From contig OY282609.1 of assembly GCA_958298945.1 (NCBI GenBank), positions 32,461,212 to 32,525,211 on the forward strand: 64,000 nucleotides of DNA, in the 5' to 3' direction. The notes under the pieces are model-generated. The model ran no database searches. It was not told where the DNA came from and saw only the letters and a program-made list of their open reading frames with translations. Below, piece by piece: positions 1 to 12,091 of the stretch (position 1 is its first letter; the number at the start of each line of letters is the position of its first letter). Made by a program: the position numbers and the translations under genes. Source of the DNA: Atherix ibis. Taxonomy: Eukaryota > Arthropoda > Insecta > Diptera > Athericidae.

Positions 1-545
1 AAGCGTATAAAATACAGTTCGTTCAAGAACTTACGCCAAACGGTTTGACAAAGCGTCGAATTTTCGGTGGGTGAGCTTTAGAACAATATGGAAAAATGCA
101 CTGATTGGTGTGGTTTATAGGCCGGTGGAATTATCTGTCCGTATTTCTTTAAAGACGACGCTGCCCGCAACGATACCGTCAATGGCGCCCGCTATTGATC
201 GATGATTTTGAACTTTTTTTTCCCAAAATGTAAGAACTGCATCTGATCGACATGTGGTTTCAACAAGACGGCGCTACATGCCACACAGCACGTGAACCGA
301 TGGACATATTTTGAAATGAGTTCGGTGAGCAATTTATGTCGCGTTTCGGACCGGTGAGTTGTCCGCCTAGATCGTACGATTTGACGCCTATAGACTATTT
401 TTTATGGGGCTAGGAGAAGTCACTAGTCTATAGTATGCCGATAAACCAGCGTCACTTACCGTCACATTACACGTGTTATTAGCGAGATACCATCTGAAAT
501 ACTCGAAAAAGTGGTTCAAACTAGGACTCTCCCGCATGAATAACT
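1..545 (+). pseudogene. Decayed DD41D (rosa-like) Tc1/mariner transposase, C-terminal half
   Basis: Conceptual translation, with several frameshifts and stops, gives the second half of a DDE transposase. A degraded GGIICPYFFKDDAARND stretch lies near 130-180, WFQQDGATCHTAR at about 250-292, and CPPRSYDLTPIDYFLWG at about 361-411. The two aspartates (QQDG and PIDYF) are 41 residues apart, the same spacing as in the copies at 20.3 kb and 26.4 kb, so I place it in the DD41D group that includes rosa. The N-terminal part lies outside the window or is lost. Stops (for example after DIF) make it inactive. Confidence 0.8.
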
Positions 546-949
546 TAAAAAATAATCGTGGCTAACATTTACTTGTAATAAGCTTACAAAAGTAAATGGC
601 AAGCATCAATTTATCAATTCGAATAAAAAAATTTTATAAACTTTTGCAATTTTTCTGTATTCTTTTGGAAATTTTAAAAAGTCACCCGTTATTAAACACT
701 TAAAAAGTCACCCGTTATTATATTGCTGATCATTTAAAAAAAAAAATATTTTGGCGGATGTGTACATATTCACAAACATGTGTGCTTTGTGTGGGCCATC
801 TCCTAATCTTTCTTAAGAAAACACACATATCGTGAGCAAACATTGGAAGTTTTTATTAAAAAAGTACAATTATGTATGAAAAACAACATTCATATAACCA
901 CCACAAATCAGTTTGCAGGCTTGCATCGAAAAGTCGAAATTTTCGAAGA
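546..949. other. 3' flank of the first transposase relic; short direct repeat
   Basis: No coding region seen. A 20-base string, taaaaagtcacccgttatta, occurs twice (675-694 and 701-720). It may mark the terminal repeat of the adjoining DD41D element followed by a target-like duplication. The rest is AT-rich. Confidence 0.4.
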
Positions 950-1445
950 CTTTTCACAATAAAAGTGGGTTGGTCGCCTCAATTTTTTGTCGCATATTAT
1001 TCTTTAGAACTTTAATTGCAAATAGCCTCAAAGAAAAAAGTGCAACCGCGTCAAATCTCAAGATCTTGGCTGCCAATTCACATCAGCATTTAATGAGATT
1101 ATTTCTATCATTGAATTTAGTGCGCAACAAACCGATCTTTTGATGCATTGTGTGGGTCGTAGCGCTGTTTTGTTGAAACCAAAATTCTTTCACATTCAAT
1201 TTCGTCCACAAAAAGTTCGTTACCATGTGACGATATCGTTCAGTATTCACTGTAATCGTCTCTTCACGATCATTTTCGAAGACGAACCGCCCTCTCTAAA
1301 CAGTGACTATTTAAGGATGCATCAGTTTTTCATAAATCACATGAGGGCTTTCTGTGCCCTTAATTCAACAATTTTGTTAGTTGCTCAAAGTAGCGGTCGA
1401 TGTGAAAATGTGCTCTGTCGTTAAAGATGAATTTTTCGAAATGTC
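950..1445 (-). pseudogene. Decayed DD41D-type transposase fragment, reverse strand
   Basis: The reverse strand around 1,390-1,440 reads EKFIFNDRAHFHIDRYF, which lines up with the first catalytic block (KIIFSDEAHFHLGGYVNK) of the 26.4-kb element. Further on, near 1,165-1,050, pieces resembling FGFNKTA and NWQPRS-DLT match the second and third catalytic blocks, with stops and frameshifts between them. The copy is far more eroded than the one at 20.3 kb and cannot encode an enzyme. Confidence 0.6.
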
Positions 1446-3226
1446 ACTTTTACATAACACTCGTTTTTTAAATAAGTTTGAATGATGAAAATGCGTTGCT
1501 TTATGACTAAAATTGTATAATACTTTATACTTGACAGCTGTTAAAAATAAACATGACATATGTATGTGTTTTGACAGTTGCCATTCTATATATTTATGTA
1601 CTCATATGGAAGAATAATATTTATTTATATATGGTATTTAAAAATAATATTGGTACTTATATTAGAATTACGATTGTTAATACTTTATTTGTGCGTATGC
1701 AAGTACATTTTGATCGCTTACAAAACAAATTCACCAATTCCAGTCTGTTAATATTGTATAATACCATAAAATTTTCAAAAAAAGAAAATTTGATTAGTTA
1801 AGAATTTGTTGAATGTGATTTAAAATTTATATGCATTTAATTCAATTAAAAATTCAAATTAACAAAAATAAGAAAGGGGGAAAAACAATTAAGATTATAA
1901 GAAAAAAAAAATTTGAATATATGTAAATAATAGCAAAAAAAGTAAAAAACAAAATGTTACTCGTATTTTTTCTTAATTCCGAAAAAGGACAATTAAAAAA
2001 AAAAAAATTATGTATAAAAATGGAAATTAAAATTAAAATGGAAAAGAAAAAATATGATTAAGACAAATATTCGTAAAAGAAAAATTGATTTAAAAATAAC
2101 GACTACAAAATCAAAAGAGAATATAAAAATATATCCACTTGGAGAGATGAGAATATTCTATATTAAAAAAATGATTATCACAAAATAATAAGTAAAAGAA
2201 AGAAGAAAACTACTATATTTGAAACAGAAAAATAACCTGAATACAAAATAATAGGTGAACGAGCATGCAAGAATATAAGCGTGTGAAAAAGACAGCATAA
2301 ATTCAGAGAATATTTATATTCATAAGCAAGTAGGAGTAAGTTAAGCAAAAGGAGTAAGTACTCGTATATGAGTACACATTTGATAGTAGAATAGAGAGAA
2401 AAAACTCGTTTGAGTCGTTTATGAAAAAGATGAACAATTAAAACAGAAAACAAATAAGTTAGAAAGAGAACAATTATACATTAATGATTAAGATTAAAAA
2501 TACGAAAACTCTTAAGAGAATCTATATATTATTACAATTACATTTATTATTATTACTATTATTATTATTATAACTATTACGAGTATAAATAATATTGATT
2601 GTAACTATTATTCAGAATTATTTATTAAGAGAGAAAAAATTAAGATATAATTAATATTATAAGAGAGAGTACCAGAGAAAAGTAGAGATAAAAAGGAAAT
2701 ATTAAGAGAAATACTGAAGAGAAGATTAAAAATTCGCAAAGAGAATAAATACAAAAAAAAAACTTATTCTTATTAATTGACCATAATTGAAACGGTTTTA
2801 ATTATAAAAATGATATATAATAAAAATTCTGTAATTATACAAGATACAAAAAAATAAGATAAAAAAAAACAATATATTGTATGTATACATGATTAATTAT
2901 AGTCTTATATATAAATAATAATAGAAAGAAAAGAGATTTAAAATAAATAAAGATAAGAAAAATTAAAAAAAAAACAGAAAAATGACAACAAAAAAATTAT
3001 AAGATAAGAGAATGAAAGAGAAACAGAGATAATTATATATACACTTGGGTAAAATATATTTAAAAGGAGAGTTTTTTCTTAAGTGATTTATTTTGTTAAG
3101 CACTTTATTACTGGAGGGGGGGCGGTACAAGAAAAGAATTTATTTTAAAAAGTGTCTTGTCCTTTTTCAGAGTTCTGATAATTTATTTAAAAATTTTTTC
3201 ATTTATATTTTTACGATACATTAGAC
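1446..3226. other. AT-rich, purine-biased non-coding stretch
   Basis: Long runs of A with interspersed GA-rich segments (about 1,860-3,060) on the plus strand. No family homology, splice signals or tRNA-like boxes were recognised. Short open frames here are what low-complexity sequence gives by chance. Confidence 0.6.
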
Positions 3227-3230
3227 GAAT

Positions 3231-3553
3231 CTGATTGGACTAATTTTGCTACAGTGCGGTACTTAGCAGTAGCCTCTCAATAAAATGAACATATCACTGA
3301 CAGCAGTAAAATACAAACTCACAATAGTACAATAAAAACTGAGTTTACGCACACATAAACAATAAAAACAAAAATATGACGCTTCAACATAACCAACGAA
3401 CCCGCTAAGCCATCTATAGACAGTTCGGAAACTACAATCCCCTTACCCTAAGGGGAGAAGTGTAACTACTGCTACAATGCTACTGTTTTGTTCGAGGTAC
3501 AGTAGATGATGACAGCTACACAACAGTAGCAGTAGCAAAATTAGTCCAATCGA
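3231..3553. repeat. MITE-like repeat with terminal inverted repeats (copy 1)
   Basis: The left end reads gattggactaattttgctac (from about 3,233) and the right end gtagcaaaattagtccaatc (to about 3,552), an inverted pair bounding about 320 bp with no coding capacity. The interior (for example caacgaacccgctaagccat near 3,397) recurs at about 7,440-7,560 in the same orientation and at about 17,140-17,400 in reverse. A small element with inverted ends and several copies fits a non-autonomous DNA transposon. Confidence 0.65.
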
Positions 3554-3619
3554 ATTCGCCTATTATCAATTGAGAAGAATAAAGCCGTTTCCACACGACG
3601 CCATTTTTTGTACTTCTTT

Positions 3620-5160
3620 TCTTACTACATTCGCTACTACTTAACTGGCTGGCTGGCTATAGCGCTAGATTTTGTGATAGTTTTTATGCGTGTTTGGTTC
3701 TCTTTAAAATTGTAGGAATAATAATAGAAGGGTTCTATTTCTGAAATCTTTATAAAAAAAAATCTGAATACAAAAAAAACTAAATTCGCTACTCTTTAAC
3801 TGGCTGGCGATGGCGCTGAGATTTTGTGATGGTTTTACTGCGTGTTGGTTTATCTTTAAAATTGTAGCGGTTCTATTTCTGAAATCTTGCTTCTAAAGTA
3901 GTAGCGCAGCAAGCAGTGACGTAATGTCACGTCACTGCTTGCTGCGCTACTACTTTAGCTTCGCAGCGGTCACGGTAGCAAGCAAGAAAATAAGCAGGAA
4001 AAATAGCCTCTAAATATATAGAAAATAGGGCAAAAAAATGAAAAAAATAATCGGTTTTTAAAAAAAGATTGCCTATTTTCAAAAATTTTCGTGGTAGGAC
4101 CTTAAAATTGTTTTTCTTTTCCGCTTTCTTCTTAATTTTTAATATTTGTTCAACAAAATAAATAACATAACCAAAAAAAAACATGCCAAACAAAAGCATA
4201 AAAAATTTGGAGATGCCGAAGGTGTAGGACTTTCCCAAAGGAAGGGAACGATAGTGAGAAAAAGAACAAAGCGCAAACTAAAAATTGAATACAAAATAAA
4301 TTCAGGTGGAAACGGAACAGAAGTTGGTGCAAAAGGTTTAATCGAATAAAAACATGAAAAAACATTTATTAAAAAAAAACTAAATTCGCTACTACTTGAC
4401 TGGCTGGTTATGGCGCTAATTTGGTGATAGTTTTTATGCGTGTTCGCTTCTCTTTAAAATTGTAGGAAAAATAATACAGGTTCTATTTCTGAAAACTTGC
4501 TTCTAAAGTAGTAGCGCAGCAAGCAGTGACGAAATTTTTGCCATTGCAGGCAGCTTCGAAGCGGGCACGACAGCAAGCAAAAAAAAAAGTAGGAAAAATA
4601 GCCTCTAAGTACACATATAAAGGAAATGGGGCAAAAAAAAAAAAAATAATCGGTTTTGATGAGAAGATTGCCTATTTTCATAAATTCTCGTGGTAGGACC
4701 TTAAAACTTTTTTTCCACTTTCTTTTTTAATTTTAAATATTTTTATGGCTTATATAAACTGCGTGGAAGTATAGAAATAATTCCCAGATGTTTAATATAG
4801 GACAGAAAAGGTAACTAAAAATCGGAGTTAATGAAGGTGAAGTTCAACAGGAGTACGGCCTGTTACGATCGTACTTAGAGAACCTTTTATCCTTACCTGT
4901 GGTATCTTGTAGGCAGCTGTCGCAGATATTATGGGTTGGGTCTAGCAAAATAAATAACATAACCAAAAAAAACATGCCAAACAAAAGCATAAAAAATTTG
5001 GAGACCATAAAAAACCTTTTACCGAAGGTGTGATAAAAACAAATTAAATGCAAAATTAATTCTGTTCAGGTGGAAACGGAACAGGAGTTGGTGCAAAAGG
5101 TTTAATCGAATATAAACAGGAGAAAACATTTACTTAAAAAAATCTGAATACAAAAAAAAA
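3620..5160. repeat. Three partial tandem units of a ~0.6-0.77 kb repeat
   Basis: Units begin near 3,620, 3,779 and 4,379 with a shared start (ctaaattcgctact followed by ctggctgg). Units 2 and 3 then share a string of landmarks in order: ttctatttctgaaa, the agtagcgcagcaagcagtga block, aaaaatagcctcta, aataatcggtttt, tcgtggtaggaccttaaaa, aacatgccaaacaaaagcat and ggtggaaacggaacag. The first unit is truncated after about 150 bp. No protein is encoded. A diverged reverse copy of the central part lies at 8,100-8,320. Confidence 0.7.
3893..3958. repeat. Perfect 30-bp inverted repeat with 6-base spacer
   Basis: Positions 3,893-3,922 are exactly complementary to 3,929-3,958 (core agtagcgcagcaagcagtga). 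The arms are much more GC-rich than their surroundings and are joined by aatgtc. The left arm is part of the tandem unit, because it recurs singly at about 4,503-4,531. The inverted second arm is found only in this unit. Confidence 0.9.
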
Positions 5161-5189
5161 CTGAAGCGGGAATAAAAAGTGTGGAAGAA

Positions 5190-5745
5190 CTAACCGACGA
5201 CTGAAGTGGGAGAGAACGAGATATTGAGTCTCCTCTGGTAATGCCGTAAAGCGTATTCCTTGGCCAATTGTTTGCAGTGCCTCCAATATTGTTTTTGGAT
5301 GATTTCGCTTACCACATCCTCTACTAATTCGAGTACTATAGTGGTATCGAGTACCTGTGGGGAGGAGGAACCTTAAATGAAAAGATAAAATTATCAAAAT
5401 TTTAATTTTTTTCCAAATTTTGTTTCTACTATTATATAAAAATTTATGTTTTTTATCCTTCTATCCGTTTTAAATATAAAATACCAGCTAAGATCCTATT
5501 AAAATACTAATACTATTATTTTGTTATAATATTTAATTAAAAGTATTTTTTACTGAATGGAAGAAAAAAAACCATTTTACCGAGGAAATAGAATGAAAAA
5601 CTAGACAAACCAGAATCCAAATATAATTCCGAATCCCCCAAAAGATATTCTGTCCCTCCACATTGTACAAGCCGATGACAATCAACATCGCAATTATTGG
5701 CGCCAAAAGAATACGGAAAACTGTCTGCAAATTCCTCAGTCGCAC
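5190..5745 (-). other. Exon-like islands on the reverse strand, gene unknown
   Basis: Reading the reverse strand, a polypyrimidine tract ending in CAG (5,357-5,355) precedes a stretch open for 54 codons to a stop at 5,190-5,192, with LVEDVVSEIIQKQYWRHCKQ in it. A second frame of the same DNA is also open. Upstream on this strand, about 5,738-5,570, another stretch after an AATCAG acceptor is open in two frames. Base composition is higher in GC than the flanks. This could be two exons of a captured or decaying host gene. I do not recognise the protein and the frame is uncertain. Confidence 0.3.
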
Positions 5746-5984
5746 TTCCTGATTTTATTCACAAAACTTTTTTTGTGTGGAAGGATAACAATGAAGGCGG
5801 GCACATTGCTGTTGGGATGTGACGCATGTTGATGCAAATGTGTCTTACATGAAAATCTGCTTTAAACATTTACTGATTACTTTGATTCGTTCTAAATATA
5901 CAAATTTCTATAAATTAAAATTTGCTTATTGATTATATGAAATTTTATCCATATGAAATTATTTGTTTTTGCAAATTTTTTTTT

Positions 5985-7428
<1,444 letters not shown>

Positions 7429-7439
7429 TGGAATACAGC

Positions 7440-7560
7440 TTATAAAAACTGAGTTTATTCACACATAAACAATACTGACAAAAATATAACTCTTCAACAT
7501 AACCAACGAACCCGCTAAGCCATCTATGTTCATTTTGGGAACTAAAATACCCTATCGTAA
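7440..7560. repeat. Partial copy of the MITE-like repeat (copy 2)
   Basis: Shares aactgagtttattcacac-type sequence and caacgaacccgctaagccat with the elements at 3.2 kb and 17.2 kb. It abuts the nd5 end of the NUMT, and only about 120 bp of the repeat is present. Confidence 0.6.
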
Positions 7561-8099
7561 AAAAGAATAATAAAAAATTAAAAGCATTAATAAAATTTAG
7601 GTTTTCAAACAATCCGACGTGCTACTTATTTGATTTGTGTTTAGAAAATAAATAACAAATCAAAATACGATCGCAATTATTGTAATATCAAAAAATTATT
7701 TTTAAGAAAATTTCAGCTTTGTTTTTAAATATTTCAAGAACTACATAATATCTGTCAGTCAATTTTATGACTTTATTTTTATCCTGCTTATTGGGCGAGA
7801 GATGTGTCCTCTAGCTTTATGACAATTTCTACTTTCGAGTTGCTTGGATAGTTGCACACCACTTTTCGAAAAGAACTTTGGTCGTTAAAGATAAATTCGT
7901 TTCAATTTAAAATTTGTGGGATTCAATCGTATCTGGAGAAAACAACCAGGAAGGATAGATTTGGTAGAAGATCTGAAAGTACTAAATTGGTTGATCGATA
8001 ACTTCTTTTCCTTGTAAGAAGTTGGCCAAAACTCTTGGAATAGTGGTTGACTATGTGTATGGTTGGAAGAATGCCCCAATATAATAAAAATTAATTTAC
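7561..8099. other. No clear gene; weak Tc1-like trace
   Basis: Around 7,915-7,985 one plus-strand frame reads GFNRIWRKQPGRI, which recalls the G-x3-VWRKPG block of Tc1-type transposases. The rest of the catalytic domain is not evident. Otherwise AT-rich unique-looking sequence. Confidence 0.25.
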
Positions 8100-8320
8100 A
8101 GTACTGCTTTTATTCCTTAAGCTCGCTTCACACCACGCTAGTTTTCCTGCTTGTTTTCTTGTTTGCTACCGTGCTGGCTGCGGTGCTAGAAATGATTCAC
8201 TGCTCTTAGTTTTAAAGCTAGAGATTTCAGAAATAGAAACTGTTCTATTTTTTGTGCTAGTTTTGCTGCTTGTTCTTTACGTTCGGTTTTTATTAAAAAA
8301 AATAAAGGGAAAAAATATCC
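8100..8320 (-). repeat. Diverged reverse copy of the 3.6-5.1 kb tandem unit
   Basis: The reverse complement carries the same landmarks in the same order: ttctatttctgaaatct, a gcagtga block, cacggtagcaaacaag and caagcaggaaaa. Similarity is clearly lower than between the tandem copies. Confidence 0.5.
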
Positions 8321-8867
8321 TTTTTTTATTTAGAAATAGCTAAGATCCAGCGCACGTTGCTATGTCCCCCTATAAATAAAACATGTGCGGTTTTATTTTT
8401 AGTTGAACAAGAATTTATTACAATGCAAATGGGATTAAAAATATTTCTTGGTGTTCCTACTCTGACCATGGGCAAAGCAAGCATTTTCTAAATTTAATCC
8501 AGCAACACTTAACGATGGTTCTTGGGCTTGGTTGATTGTTATTGAGAAGGCAAGGCGCACTTGAAACTAAACTCGCTAGAGATCGAAGGGTAAATTAGGG
8601 TGGGGGGGGGGGGAGTCATTTATACCTGAATAAATTTTCCATTGGGTTAGGGAATATAAATAAATAAATAAAAGTCATATTAGACTTAAAAATCGTAAAA
8701 ACTTACAAATAGTTGAGGTAAATACAAAAAAAACGGTAAACAAATGTTTAAAACGAAAACAAACGTAATTTCTTCAATTAAAAAATGCAAAAAAAAAAAA
8801 TGGGGATTCTGGAATAGGGGATAAGAAATGTATCACATACGATAATATTGTGCGAAAATGATCTTGG

Positions 8868-9065
8868 TCAAAGTGCGGTGGAGCGGCTCAAACGGTGGCC
8901 AAATCAGAACTAACGGCCAAGAAAGTTTTGCTGTGCATTTGGTGGGATTGGAAGGGAATCATCTACTATGAACTGCTTCCATATAGCCAAACACCAAATC
9001 CGGACATCTACTGTCAACAATTGAACTACCGGATTGACCAGAAGCGCCCCAACGAAAAAGCCTCA
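8868..9065 (+). pseudogene. Mariner transposase fragment, central catalytic region
   Basis: The frame reads AKSELTAKKVLLCIWWDWKG, then IIYYELLPY, YCQQLNYRIDQKRPNEKAS. These are hallmark strings of mariner (DD34D) transposases between the first and second catalytic aspartates. Upstream codons (near 8,868) have the expected GGAAQTV. The matching part ends at about 9,065 and runs into unrelated A-rich sequence. It belongs to a different mariner subfamily from the 6.2-kb type. Confidence 0.75.
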
Positions 9066-9537
9066 ACCCAGCAGGATAAAAAAAATTTAATTAAAATGAC
9101 TATAAACTCTTCCTTCCATACTCAAAACAATAAGAAAGTTAATAACAAAAATTGAATTAAATTACATTTATTCCAAATAAAAGTTTAGAGAGCACAGTAA
9201 AATTTAAAAAAAAAATCGATAAAAATTTTCATTATTAGAAGTTATTATACATCGAAATTGATAGAATTAAAATTAATAAAAGAACTAGAATAAAGAAATT
9301 AATTAATGAGATTATGAGAATTACAAAACATGTAAACATATTCGTAAAATTATTAATTTTAATTTCGGAAAGTTTTCTTTTTTTAATAATAATAGAATAA
9401 ATTAATTTCCAATTCAGCGGCTGGAAATTCAGATATCGGGGGAGGGGAGTGAGTGTAGAGTTGTTGTGGATGATCTCAAAACAGAAGAAAAATATTGAAG
9501 AATTCCTGAAAATACAACAAAAAAAACAAGTAGCAAA
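9066..9537. other. AT-rich non-coding stretch
   Basis: No coding, RNA or repeat signature recognised apart from homopolymer runs and a short G-rich tract near 9,440. Confidence 0.5.
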
Positions 9538-9870
9538 TTAATTATTTAAAATAAAAATAAAATAAAAAGAAAATATCGAAAAACAAGAAAAATAATCGGG
9601 CTTTTTTAGAGCCAAAACAATAAAAAAAAAAGCCAAATTAATTCCATAAACGGTGGGACGGGGGGGGGAGCTGATAACAGCAGTAGCGGTAGCGGCAGGG
9701 ACACCAAAAGAAAAAAAATTGTAAAAGAACATTTTACCAAAAGCCACCTCCGCTATCATCAAAGAATAAGATTTAATTAGACTCGATTTACAATTGAGCA
9801 AGCTGGCCTAGTCAGTCAAGTTAAGTGGTCTGAAAAGTTAACGAGGTTAAGCAGGGACTAATAGTTCTTC
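9538..9870 (+). repeat. Dispersed repeat with a 5S-rRNA-like tail (copy 1)
   Basis: Parallels 57,830-58,110: both contain an aaaataatcgg-type start, gagccaaaacaataaa / gtgccaaaaacaataaat, a ccacctccgc / cacctccgca block and aataagatttaa. Both end in a 5S-like tail; here ttaacgaggttaagcaggga (about 9,838-9,857) resembles the 5S A-box region. The two copies have diverged strongly. Confidence 0.45.
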
Positions 9871-10129
9871 ATAAAATTTAAAATTAATTTTAGAAAGATG
9901 GCAAAATAAGGACAAATTATATAAAAGAAAAAAAATTATATTTATTGAATAAAAAAAAAATTACAAAAATAAATCAAAAGGAAACAATTTTCTTCGCGTA
10001 TGTTTTTAAAGAGGATCTGATAAGAACAAAATTGCCACTGCAAATCGGTGTTGCCTTTTGTCCAAAACCTTACCTTTCAAGTGACAAGAATATGATTTGA
10101 CTGACAACGGACGAAAAGAATTGGCGGCT

Positions 10130-10210
10130 TAGGGGGCCGGCCCGGTAGCACAGTCGATGCCATCCTGACCAACGTACTTGGACGAGTGAAATTCAGGCAA
10201 AAGGAGGCAT
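10130..10210 (+). repeat. Possible SINE head (tRNA/5S-like)
   Basis: Contains ggcccggtagcacagtcgat, which resembles a pol III A box, and cgtacttggacgagtga, which resembles the 5S string tacttggatgggtga. It is too short and diverged for a firm assignment. It lies just upstream of mariner copy B. Confidence 0.3.
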
Positions 10211-11284
10211 AGCATACACATAGGCGATCCCGATCAATATCACAGTGGGTCTAGAAGAACAACGAGGTCTGTTCAAAAATTATCACGAATTTTGAATTTC
10301 CGCTGGTTACGTTTATTTGATTTTCGATTTTTTTTTTGTGGCGTTATGTTGCTACTCATGTCTCTCGCTTATGCCGACAAGTTCGGCCATTTTGAATGTT
10401 CAGTTAATTTTTGACAGCTGCTTCGCTTGCACGTGTTTTGGCTCGTCTTCGATTTTCGCCCATTTTCAACCAAAAACAACATCGCATTAACATTGCTAAG
10501 GAGCTGTTGGACTCTGTCCGCGACGACCCAAATTTGCTCCAGAGGGTCATAACTGGTGACGAATCCATGGGTTTATGGTTATGACGTGGAAATCAAAGCT
10601 TAATCATCCCAATGGAAGCTTGCGCACGAGCCAAGACCGAAAAAAGTGCGCCAAGTTCGGTCGAATGTGAAGGTTTTGCTTACAGTTTTCTTCGATTGCA
10701 GGGGCGCGGTGCATCGCGAGTTCTTGCCATAGGATAGAATGGTCAATAAGGAATATTACCTGCAAGTTATACGCAAGTTGCGCGAAGCAATCCGCCAGAA
10801 ACGCCCGGATTTGTGGAAGAACAAAAATTGGCTTTTGCACCATGATAACGCCCCTGCTCACGCATCGTTGCTTTTGCGCGAATTTTTTGCCAAAAACAAC
10901 ACACTAATAATGCCGCAGCCACCGTATTCCCCAGATCTGTCCCCCTATGACTTTTTCTTGTTCCCGAAACAGATTCGTTGATCCATTTTTTGGAATGGGC
11001 AAAAATCAAAGACGAGCCAAAACACGTGCAAGCAAAGCAGCTGTCAAAAATTAACTGAACATTCAAAATGGTCGAACTTATCGGCATAAGTGAGAGACAT
11101 GAGTACCAACATTTTTTTTTATTTTTTTATTTGACAGGTTTCATTTCTACATTATAACACATATACACATAGTCATGAGACACAGTCGCTCCTATGGAGC
11201 ATATAGCGGCACAGAGAATACACGTCTCTAGTTGGTGGTAGAAGGCTTCTTTTTTTTTTTCTTTTTTTGTTGGCGTCATCATCT

Positions 11285-11803
11285 ACTTTGGTTGGGGCAT
11301 AGCACTGCACGATGGTGATGTTTTCGGAACTTCGAGTGGAGCCTGGCTGTCAGAAGGCGGTCGGAGACCGTTTTGTAGCCCATGAGAGATCTCTTTTTGC
11401 GTTGGCCGATAGGATCAATCCGACTCCACAGTGGTGGCCGCTGTCGTTGCCGCTGTAGATGAAGTGTTCGTTTACCCGTCTGCGTTGTGAGGGCTCCCTT
11501 GATGTTTCCACCTTGTCTCGGAGATTCCCAGGATATCGAGGTTGTAAGCGTTTTTTTTTTTGGGAGAGAAGCCAGTCGAGAAGTTTTTGGGAGAGAGTCC
11601 CGCACGTTCCAGGTACCTATTCGGGCTGTTCGATGAAAACCAGATGAGTTTTTTGCCTGAGGTACGGTACGGTTGATTCTTCTTGTGCTGTTTCTTGATA
11701 GGTGGTTTTTTATAGCTTGCGGCTTATCAGGCCAGCGAAGTAACCTCCAGTGACGTTGGGGGACCCTACGGACTACATATAAGGCTTGTAGTCGGCCTCT
11801 CAC
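11285..11803 (-). pseudogene. LINE apurinic-type endonuclease fragment
   Basis: Frames on the reverse strand contain RIGTWNVRDS (about 11,630-11,600), NLDILGISETRWKHQGS (about 11,549-11,500), SLMGYKTVSDRLLTARLHSK (about 11,385-11,325) and a CYAPTK-type end near 11,290. These are motifs of the exonuclease-endonuclease-phosphatase domain found at the N-terminus of many non-LTR retrotransposon polyproteins. The domain is broken by frameshifts, one of them at an A-run near 11,550, and lacks the reverse transcriptase that normally follows. Confidence 0.75.
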
Positions 11804-11832
11804 CCCGGCACCATGCCGAGATGGCGGCAGCG

Positions 11833-11843
11833 GGAATCGAACC
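11833..11843 (-). promoter_or_regulatory. tRNA-like B box downstream of the 5S segment
   Basis: The reverse strand reads GGTTCGATTCC, identical to the pol III B-box consensus, about 45 bp after the 5S 3' end. With the 5S internal control region it gives the retroposon two potential pol III promoter modules. No full tRNA cloverleaf was worked out. Confidence 0.55.
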
Positions 11844-11886
11844 CCCTACCTACCGAGTGTGAGTCGGTCGACACACACACGGTTAA

Positions 11887-12004
11887 ACCTGCGGCACGCG
11901 GTGTTCCCAAGCGGTCACCCATCCAAGTACTAACCACGCCCAGTCCTGCTTAACTTCGGTGATCGGACGAGAACTGGTGGATCCAGGACGGCACAGCCGC
12001 AGAC
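11887..12004 (-). pseudogene. 5S rRNA-like sequence (full length, retroposon head)
   Basis: About 118 nt. It has the conserved core GTTCTCGTCCGATCACCGAA, then GTTAAGCA, the string TTAGTACTTGGATGGGTGAC and CGCTTGGGAACACCGCG. The ends pair as helix I (TCTGCGGC with GCCGCAGG). It closely resembles arthropod 5S rRNA but is embedded in a retroposon and not in a 5S array. It is therefore annotated as a 5S-derived promoter head and not as a 5S gene. Confidence 0.85.
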
Positions 12005-12091
12005 TGAGTACCAACATAACGCTATAAAAAATCGAATATACGTAGCCCGTGGAAATTGAAAATTCGCGATAGTTTCTGAACAGACCTCGTA

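Larger units (their letters stand above)
11113..12004 (-). mobile_element. Chimeric retroposon: 5S rRNA head, tRNA-like stretch, LINE endonuclease body, poly(A)
   Basis: On the reverse strand it starts exactly at a 5S rRNA 5' end (12,004) and passes through a B-box-like stretch. It then encodes a degenerate LINE endonuclease and ends in an A-rich tail (11,138-11,113). It is flanked by a perfect 13-bp duplication of the host mariner, tgagtaccaacat, at 11,100-11,112 and 12,005-12,017. Duplication length and poly(A) tail show target-primed reverse transcription. The reverse transcriptase domain is missing between the endonuclease part and the 3' tail, so the copy is non-autonomous. It is like a SINE3-type element with a long LINE-derived body. 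Confidence 0.85.
10263..12089 (+). mobile_element. Mariner (DD34D), long-inverted-end family, copy B, split by a retroposon
   Basis: Left end cgaggtctgttcaaaaa at 10,263 and the complementary right end at 12,089, followed by TA; the left TA has mutated to AA. The transposase part reads in several frames: HNEPN-type N-terminus missing, LLDSVRDDPNLLQRVITG, NKEYYLQVIRKLREAIRQKR, NWLLHHDNAPAHAS and MPQPPYSPDLSPYDFFLFPK. The 3' end is an inverted copy of the 5' end. An 892-bp retroposon is inserted at 11,113-12,004. Without it the element is about 922 bp, the same size class as copy A. Confidence 0.9.

Noticed and set aside
2178..2453. A 91-codon reverse frame rich in Leu and Phe
   Set aside because: It lies in purine-rich low-complexity DNA whose reverse strand codes Leu/Phe/Ser by composition alone. 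No motif or splice context.
11887..12004. A functional 5S rRNA gene
   Set aside because: It is the first part of a retroposon with target duplications and is not followed by a T-run terminator at the 5S end or by other 5S copies.
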